A stretch of DNA of 37,417 bases from Burkholderiales bacterium (lineage in GTDB: Bacteria; Pseudomonadota; Gammaproteobacteria; Burkholderiales; Burkholderiaceae_C): positions 1-37,417 of the forward strand of contig JACPUE010000019.1 in the NCBI GenBank assembly GCA_016192425.1, given 5' to 3'. Positions 32,385-37,417 of the stretch are shown here, piece by piece (position 1 is the first letter of the stretch; the number at the start of each line of letters is the position of its first letter). The notes under the pieces were generated by a model. It searched no databases and was not told the DNA's origin. It worked only from the letters and a program-made list of their open reading frames with translations. The position numbers were made by a program, and so were the translations under genes.

Positions 32385-32996
32385 TCAGCGTGGGAGCAGC
32401 GCCAGCTTTGTGCCTAGCCCGATGAATGCAGCAGCAAAACCTCGCTGCAACCACTGCAAGACGTTGGGGCGTTGCAATATCCGATTCCGAAAACGCGAGG
32501 CAAAGATCCCATAGCCCATAAAAACTGCGAACGTCAGCGCCATGAACACCATCGAAAGCTGGGCCATGCGCCAAGTGGGATGTGATTCTGTTGGGGCGAT
32601 GAATTGAGGCAGAAAAGTGAGGAAGAACAGCGATAGCTTGGGATTGAGCAGGTTGACTAGTACCGCTTCCGCGATGCGTTCGCCTGCTGATCGTGTGGGT
32701 GCATCAGGCATAACCTCCAGGGTCATGGTTGAGCGCCACGTAGCCCAGCCCATGTATAAGAGGTAGGCAGCTCCAACATAGCGGACGAGTTCGAAGGCGG
32801 TAGCGCTGGTGTTGAGTAATGAAGCCAGCCCGGTGATGGCCGCGAGCAGGTGCGGAATGATTCCCAAAGTGCAGCCCAGAGCGGTGGCTAGAACTGCCAC
32901 TGTCCTGCCAGAGAGGCCGGCAGCTACTGTCAGCAGAGCACCCGGCCCCGGAGAGATGATGACGATGAGGGATGTAAGGAGAAAGTCGAGTTCCAT
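32385..32996 (-). CDS. LysE/RhtB-family amino acid exporter
   Basis: A 203-aa inner-membrane protein with about six hydrophobic segments. The family signature SPGPGALLTVAAGLSGR is near the N terminus (residues ~15-31), and NLLNPKLSLFFLTFLPQF lies in the middle. RhtB-type exporters expel homoserine, threonine, leucine or similar amino acids. ATG 32996 starts at MELDFLLTS; the open frame upstream adds an unlikely head. It lies 95 bases downstream of an araC gene on the same strand, which probably controls it. Its stop is 12 bases from the carboxylase stop (convergent). Confidence 0.92.
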   Translation of the reverse strand: MELDFLLTSLIVIISPGPGALLTVAAGLSGRTVAVLATALGCTLGIIPHLLAAITGLASLLNTSATAFELVRYVGAAYLLYMGWATWRSTMTLEVMPDAPTRSAGERIAEAVLVNLLNPKLSLFFLTFLPQFIAPTESHPTWRMAQLSMVFMALTFAVFMGYGIFASRFRNRILQRPNVLQWLQRGFAAAFIGLGTKLALLPR

Positions 32997-33091
32997 GGCG
33001 CAAGTACCACGCAAAGCGCAGCGGGGTGTGGACAAGCCCATAGCATGGGCCTGTATCAGCACAATTGTCTTGGATGAAATTGCAGGGCGGT

Positions 33092-33895
33092 TCAGCGCTG
33101 CGCGCGCAGGTATGCGCCCGGCGTAATCCCAAAGCTGCGCACGAAGATGCGGGTAAGGTGGCTTTGGTCGGCAAACCCACTGGCGGCGGCCACGGTGACC
33201 AAGGACGTACCAGCACGCATCAGTTGGCGTGCGTGGTGCAGGCGGCGCTGCAGTAGATAGGCATGCGGAGTGAGGCCTGTGGCGCGGCTGAATTGGCGCA
33301 CGAGCTGGAAGCGGCTCATGCCCACCTCTTGGGCCAGTTGGGCCAGGCTCCAGGGCGCAGTGGGATCATCGTTCATCATCGCAAGAGCCGATGCGATGGA
33401 TGGCGCTGGCTGTGGGCGCGTCGTGGGGCACAGGAGGAGGTGAATCACAAGCAGCAGGCATTCCTCAATCTGCAGCCTAGACGTTGGCGATGGCTCGGTG
33501 GTCGTCGCACTGTGTAACGCCCGCACGAGTGCACGTAGCCGCACATCGCTGATGGAAGGCGTATGGAATTCGAACGCGCCTTCCGGCGAATTGCAGAGCA
33601 CATCGGCGGCCAGGGCATCTACCAGGAGTGGGTCAAGGTAGAGCATGCGCCAAGCGCGTCCACTCTCGCTGAGCGGTATGCCATCGTGCACTTCGCCAGG
33701 GTTGACCGTAATGGTGTCGCCTGGCCCTGATTCGACAATGCCCCTCCCGCTGGCGGATTTTTGGGCGCCCCGGTCGATGACACCCAAGCCGAACTGCAGG
33801 TGTGTATGTCGCCCAAAGCTCAGGGCAGAATCCGCCTGCATCGCCTCAATACCGGGGTACACACTGGGTAGGATTTGGAACGACGGGTGCTTCAT
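33092..33895 (-). CDS. AraC-family transcriptional regulator
   Basis: A 267-aa AraC regulator. The N-terminal half is a cupin-like ligand domain (HTHLQFGLGVIDRG, then GPGDTITVNPGEVHDG). The C-terminal ~100 residues hold two helix-turn-helix units (SLAQLAQEVGMSRFQLVRQF and VTVAAASGFADQSHLTRIF), ending with the family tail GITPGAYLRAQR. AraC genes beside LysE/RhtB exporters commonly sense the exported amino acid; that role is inferred. ATG 33895 is preferred over upstream in-frame codons that run into the divergent promoter region. Visually, this gene and lysE use fewer GC-rich codons than the flanking carboxylase and aminotransferase. Confidence 0.92.
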   Translation of the reverse strand: MKHPSFQILPSVYPGIEAMQADSALSFGRHTHLQFGLGVIDRGAQKSASGRGIVESGPGDTITVNPGEVHDGIPLSESGRAWRMLYLDPLLVDALAADVLCNSPEGAFEFHTPSISDVRLRALVRALHSATTTEPSPTSRLQIEECLLLVIHLLLCPTTRPQPAPSIASALAMMNDDPTAPWSLAQLAQEVGMSRFQLVRQFSRATGLTPHAYLLQRRLHHARQLMRAGTSLVTVAAASGFADQSHLTRIFVRSFGITPGAYLRAQR

Positions 33896-33919
33896 GGCTT
33901 CTTGCGCTGAAGAGCTGTG

Positions 33920-33939
33920 GGGCCATGATAAGCTGGCCC
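33920..33939. promoter_or_regulatory. Inverted repeat in the araC/aminotransferase intergenic region
   Basis: GGGCCA (33920-33925) and TGGCCC (33934-33939) flank 8 bases in the 86-base divergent spacer. It could be an operator for the AraC protein or a hairpin in one leader. There is no independent support. Confidence 0.3.
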
Positions 33940-33981
33940 GCTCATATCTTCCCATCACAACGCACTTACGCGGAGTACCCC

Positions 33982-35112
33982 ATGCCCGGCCTTCTGCCTG
34001 ACATCGATCCCGACGGCTTGCTCGAATTCTCGGTCGTCTATACCGACCGCGCGCTCAACCACATGTCCAAGCGCTTCACCGGCGTCATGCAGGACATCCT
34101 GGCCACGCTCAAGGAGGTGTACCACGCCCACACCGCCGTGCTGGTGCCCGGCAGCGGCACCTTCGGCATGGAGGCCGTGGCGCGCCAGTTCGCCAACAAG
34201 CAAAAGGTGCTGATCGTGCGCAACGGCTGGTTCAGCTTCCGTTGGAGCCAGATTTTTGACTCCGACACCGGCCTGGGCGGCGGCGCCGTGGTCTGCAAGG
34301 CCCGCAAGCAGGGCGATGGCCCGCAGGCGCCCTGGGCGCCGTGCCCGGCCGAGGAAGTGGCCGCCACCATCCGCGCCGAGCAGCCCAAGGTGGTGTTCGC
34401 GCCGCACGTGGAAACGGCCAGCGGCATCATCCTGAGCGACGACTACATCCGCACCGTGAGCGCCGCCGCGCACGAGGTGGGCGCGCTGTTCGTGCTGGAC
34501 TGCATCGCCTCCGGCGCCATGTGGGTGGACATGCAGGCCACCGGGGTGGACGTGCTGATCTCGGCCCCGCAAAAGGGCTGGAGCGGCTCGCCCTGCTGCG
34601 CCATGGTGATGCTCAGCGAGCGCGCGCGCCAAGCCATCGACGGCACGACGAGCAGCAGCTTCGCGTGCGACCTGAAGAAGTGGATGCAGATCGCCGAAGG
34701 CTACGAAAAAGGCCAGCACGCCTACCACACCACCATGCCCACCGACGCGCTGGTGCGCCTGCGCGACGTGATGCTGGAGACGCGCGCCTACGGCTTCGAG
34801 AAGGTGCGCCAGGAGCAGATCGAACTGGGTGCCCAGGTGCGCGCGCTGCTGGAAAGCAAGGGCTTCCCCAGCGTGGCCGCCGAGGGCTGGAAGGCGCCCG
34901 GCGTGGTGGTCAGCTACACCACGGACCCCGGCATCCAGAACGCCAGCAAGTTCGCCGCCGTGGGCCTGCAGACGGCCTCGGGCGTGCCGCTGCAGTGCGA
35001 CGAGGGGCCGGACTTCAAGAGCTTCCGCATCGGCCTGTTCGGGCTGGAGAAGTGGCACAACGTGGAGCGCACGGTGGGCCACCTGCGCTCGGCATTGGAT
35101 CAAATCGCCTGA
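33982..35112 (+). CDS. Class V PLP-dependent aminotransferase (serine/alanine-glyoxylate type)
   Basis: A 376-aa fold-type I aminotransferase. The phosphate-binding GSGTFGMEAVARQF is near residues 53-66, the PLP aspartate is in LFVLDCIASGAMWVD, and the Schiff-base lysine is K198 in SAPQKGWSG. The C-terminal domain ends FRIGLFGLEKWHNVERTV. Relatives use alanine or serine with glyoxylate or pyruvate. No pathway partner lies nearby, and the product is unknown. ATG 33982 has GGAG at 33972-33975; the open frame upstream overlaps araC. ogt follows after 13 bases. Confidence 0.92.
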   Translation: MPGLLPDIDPDGLLEFSVVYTDRALNHMSKRFTGVMQDILATLKEVYHAHTAVLVPGSGTFGMEAVARQFANKQKVLIVRNGWFSFRWSQIFDSDTGLGGGAVVCKARKQGDGPQAPWAPCPAEEVAATIRAEQPKVVFAPHVETASGIILSDDYIRTVSAAAHEVGALFVLDCIASGAMWVDMQATGVDVLISAPQKGWSGSPCCAMVMLSERARQAIDGTTSSSFACDLKKWMQIAEGYEKGQHAYHTTMPTDALVRLRDVMLETRAYGFEKVRQEQIELGAQVRALLESKGFPSVAAEGWKAPGVVVSYTTDPGIQNASKFAAVGLQTASGVPLQCDEGPDFKSFRIGLFGLEKWHNVERTVGHLRSALDQIA

Positions 35113-35125
35113 CCAGCTCCGGCCC

Positions 35126-35644
35126 ATGGCCTTGCTCGCGCGCCAGCTCTCCACCCCCTTGGGTGAGATGCTGGCCGCGGCCTCGCCCCAGGGCCTGTGC
35201 CTGCTCGAATTCGTGGGCCAGGGCGGCGTACAGCGCGAGCTGGCCCAGGTCGAGGCCGCGCGCGGCGGCCCGGTGCAGCCGGGCGACAGCGCGGTGCTGG
35301 CGCAGGCGGCGCAGGAACTCGCCGAATATTTCGCCGGGCAGCGCCAGCGCTTTGGCGTGCCGCTGGACCTGGTGGGCACCCCCTTCCAGCTCAGCGCCTG
35401 GCAGGCCCTGCTGGCTATCCCCTACGGGCAGACGCGCAGCTACGCCGAACAGGCCCGCGCCATCGCCCGCCCCAGCGCCACGCGCGCCGTCGCTGCAGCC
35501 AACGGGCAGAACAAGGTCTCCATCATCGTGCCCTGCCACCGCGTGATCGGCAGCGACGGCAGCCTCACCGGCTTTGGCGGCGGCCTGCCGCGCAAGCGCG
35601 CGCTGCTGGCGCTGGAGTCGCCGCAGGGGCGTGGCTTGTTTTAG
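35126..35644 (+). CDS. ogt: Methylated-DNA-[protein]-cysteine S-methyltransferase
   Basis: A 172-aa O6-alkylguanine-DNA alkyltransferase, a suicide repair protein. The active-site motif is IVPCHRVIG with acceptor Cys137. The helix-turn-helix region contains QLSAWQALLAIPYGQTRSYAE (from about residue 91), and the Arg finger lies in ATRAVAAANGQNK. Length fits Ogt rather than the two-domain Ada. No ribosome-binding site is clear before ATG 35126; it probably depends on translation of the aminotransferase 13 bases upstream. A remnant of cas1 follows 19 bases after the stop. Confidence 0.94.
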   Translation: MALLARQLSTPLGEMLAAASPQGLCLLEFVGQGGVQRELAQVEAARGGPVQPGDSAVLAQAAQELAEYFAGQRQRFGVPLDLVGTPFQLSAWQALLAIPYGQTRSYAEQARAIARPSATRAVAAANGQNKVSIIVPCHRVIGSDGSLTGFGGGLPRKRALLALESPQGRGLF

Positions 35645-35663
35645 GAAGAAGAGGAGGGTGGTG

Positions 35664-36071
35664 ATGGATGATCTGGCACCCACCGATCTCAAATCGGTAC
35701 TGCACTCCAAGCGTGCCAACATCTATTACCTGGAGCACTGCCGCGTGCTCGTCAACGGCGGCCGGGTGGAATATGTGACCGATGCAGGCAAGCGCAGCCT
35801 GTACTGGAACATCCCCATCGCCAACACCACCAGCGTCCTGCTGGGCACAGGCACCTCCATCACCCAGGCAGCGATGCGTGAGCTGGCTACAGAAGCTCCC
35901 CACTTTAGACTCGAAGCCCAGAAGTATGAATCCGTTCAGGCTGAACCTGTCAGAGCTCTTTCAGTGGCCCTTCGATATGCCCAAGGCAGGCAGTCTTGTT
36001 TTGCAAGTTTGAGTTCAGGTATCGAAAAGCAGAAGAGGTATTGGCATGCACTTTCCGGCGTATCGCGATAA
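35664..36071 (+). pseudogene. cas1: N-terminal fragment of type I-F CRISPR-associated Cas1
   Basis: The frame starts MDDLAPTDLKSVLHSKRANI and includes LEHCRVLVNGGRVEYVTD, YWNIPIANTTSVLLGTGTS and ITQAAMRELA, which I recognise as residues 1-75 of type I-F Cas1, the spacer-integration nuclease (about 320 aa when complete). Similarity ends near 35888. The metal-binding residues and catalytic domain are absent. The remaining 60 codons read through repeat-like DNA to a stop at 36069-36071. A good GGAGGG ribosome-binding site five bases before ATG 35664 is kept. No cas2-3, csy genes or repeats are in the window. The frame overlaps the GGDEF gene start by 26 bases. Confidence 0.85.
35895..35985. repeat. 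Degenerate REP-like palindrome at the cas1 break
   Basis: The stretch contains CCGTTCAGGCTGAACCTGTC (35930-35949) and, further on, GGCCCTTCGATATGCCCAAG. These look like decayed arms of the widespread proteobacterial CTGAGCCTGTCGAAGG palindrome; the comparison is from memory. It follows directly after the point where Cas1 similarity stops. Confidence 0.5.
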
Positions 36072-37417
36072 GAATGAATGGCTTGCAGGTGCGTTGTCGC
36101 TGTGGCGTGTGTTGTCGCGGTGCTGGCATGATCCATTGGCTTCGCCCGAAGATTCTGCGCACTACCGGCATCGACAATTCCTGGCAGTGGTGCAGCAGTT
36201 GCCGCTGGCAAGTTTGGCAACGTATGGAGTGATCCCAGCTGGTTTTTATGCTTCCTGGGGTGTGGCCAATTGGTGGGTGTTGGCCGGTTGGTCGTTGTGC
36301 TTGCTGATGATCGCGACGGTCAATATCGCAATCTGGTTCCGTTATGTGCACCGTCCACGACCGGGATTCGTCAGCAAAGCAACGTCGGCTCTGCTGTCGC
36401 TGGATCTTGGATTGGCTGCGCTCATGTACGCCATGCTTGCGGGCTACTTGTTTGGCATCTTGGCCGATGGGCCGCCGCGCGTGGTTCTGACCGGCGTAGT
36501 GGCTGCCTTTATCGCGGCGGGCACCTGGATGTTTGCGCCGCTGCCTTTGGCTGCGATTTTCTGGGCACAAGGTTTTTGCATCGGCATGGCGGGTTCCCTG
36601 CTGTTCTTCACTGCAGATGGGTATGGCTTGCTAGCGGCGCTATCGCTGTTGTACGGGGCGTTTCTGGTGGGAACCACCTTGGTGACCTCACACCGGTTCG
36701 TGGATATGCTTAAAGCTGAGAGAGAACTTGAGCGCCAGCATGAGGTGGTCAGCCTGCTGCTGCGCGATTTTGAAGATAACGCCAGCGATTGGCTTTGGGA
36801 GACGGACTACTTGGGGCGCTTGTCCCATGTTTCCGCGCGTCTTGCGGAGTGTTTCAACATCCCTGCATCCCGTTTAAAAGACCGTACGCTGGTGGACGTG
36901 TTGCGCCTGCTTGGTGCAGATCAAGGTGAGCCTGCGGTTTTGCTGGCGCGGCTGGAGTCACGACTGAGGGCGCAGCAATCATTTACGGAAGTCATCTCGG
37001 GTGTGGTGGATGGGCAGCAGCGGTGGTGGTCGGTCTCTGGAAAGCCCCTGTTGGACGCGGATGCGGCCTTCGTCGGTTGGCGCGGCGTGGGCAGCGATGT
37101 CACTGCGGCCCGCGAGCATGAGCGTGAAATGGAGCGATTGGCGATGAACGACAGCCTGACGGGGCTTGCCAATCGGTATTGTTTCAACCTGCGCTTGTCG
37201 CAGTTGTTGTCGGGGGATTCAGAGGGACAGCCTTGTACTCTGCTGATGCTTGATCTCGACAATTTCAAGATGGTGAATGACTCGCTGGGGCATGCTGCGG
37301 GCGATTCCCTGCTGCGTGAGGTGGCGTTGCGGCTGGCTGGCGAAGTGCCTCCTCAGGGATTGCTGGCCCGCTTGGGTGGTGACGAATTTGCAGTGCTGTT
37401 GCCAGGTGTCTTGGGCG
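36046..37417 (+). CDS. Membrane PAS-GGDEF protein, putative diguanylate cyclase (3' end beyond window)
   Basis: An open frame of 457 codons without a stop. About six hydrophobic segments span residues ~50-220 ([39 protein letters not shown] and others). A PAS-like region follows ([19 protein letters not shown]). The GGDEF domain begins at [11 protein letters not shown] and has [20 protein letters not shown] and the active-site GGDEF. Such enzymes make cyclic di-GMP. The inhibitory RxxD site is not present five residues before GGDEF. An EAL domain could follow outside the window. ATG 36046 has AGAGG seven bases upstream and overlaps the cas1 remnant. Its codon use looks less GC-rich than the preceding genes. 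Confidence 0.9.
   Translation, partial: MHFPAYRDKNEWLAGALSLWRVLSRCWHDPLASPEDSAHYRHRQFLAVVQQLPLASLATYGVIPAGFYASWGVANWWVLAGWSLCLLMIATVNIAIWFRYVHRPRPGFVSKATSALLSLDLGLAALMYAMLAGYLFGILADGPPRVVLTGVVAAFIAAGTWMFAPLPLAAIFWAQGFCIGMAGSLLFFTADGYGLLAALSLLYGAFLVGTTLVTSHRFVDMLKAERELERQHEVVSLLLRDFEDNASDWLWETDYLGRLSHVSARLAECFNIPASRLKDRTLVDVLRLLGADQGEPAVLLARLESRLRAQQSFTEVISGVVDGQQRWWSVSGKPLLDADAAFVGWRGVGSDVTAAREHEREMERLAMNDSLTGLANRYCFNLRLSQLLSGDSEGQPCTLLMLDLDNFKMVNDSLGHAAGDSLLREVALRLAGEVPPQGLLARLGGDEFAVLLPGVLG

Noticed and set aside
35645-36045. A CRISPR array or further cas genes near the cas1 fragment
   Set aside because: No direct repeats with regular spacers and no cas2-3 or csy motifs are visible; only the Cas1 N terminus is present.

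Overview
The window reads as a chromosomal segment of a high-GC betaproteobacterium of the family Comamonadaceae (Acidovorax/Alicycliphilus/Diaphorobacter neighbourhood). This is an inference from protein content, from the rsmB-DUF4390-ntrY-ntrX and pilT-cNMP-pilU gene orders, and from short interspersed repeats I associate with that family. No database search was possible.

Layout. 1-12.4 kb (+) is the core transcription/translation block: 3' end of tuf, tRNA-Trp, secE, nusG, rplK, rplA, an L10-type mRNA leader, rplJ, rplL, a highly folded rplL-rpoB spacer, rpoB, rpoC and a strong terminator. 12.4-17.4 kb (+) carries rsmB, a DUF4390 exported protein, an NtrY-like sensor kinase and an unusually short NtrX-like regulator, followed by tRNA-Phe with its own promoter and terminator. 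At 17.6-20.3 kb, rsmI (-) diverges from yraN, a diaA-like SIS gene and a dolP-like BON lipoprotein (+). 20.3-24.3 kb (-) holds a 3-hydroxyisobutyrate-dehydrogenase-family reductase, then the twitching genes pilT, a cyclic-nucleotide-binding protein and pilU. The PLP protein yggS (+) diverges from pilT.

25.1-32.4 kb looks like an accessory catabolic module. A TetR regulator is translationally coupled to an orphan periplasmic substrate-binding protein (-). They diverge from an acyl-CoA ligase and a single-chain biotin-dependent acyl-CoA carboxylase (+). The likely logic is sensing and capture of a carboxylic acid, CoA activation and carboxylation; the substrate is unknown. Next come an AraC regulator with a LysE/RhtB exporter (-), a class V aminotransferase and ogt (+). 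The window ends with an N-terminal fragment of a type I-F cas1, whose truncated frame overlaps the start of a membrane PAS-GGDEF protein cut by the window end.

The most distinctive signals are the orphan cas1-F remnant; two families of short interspersed repeats, one read in frame inside rsmB and the carboxylase and the other placed just after stop codons of pilU and the acyl-CoA ligase; an NtrX homologue lacking its AAA+ domain; and a pair of TACC-N4-GGTA palindromes 21 bp apart at the tetR start. No intergenic stretch exceeds 300 bases, and I see no intact transposon, phage or CRISPR array.
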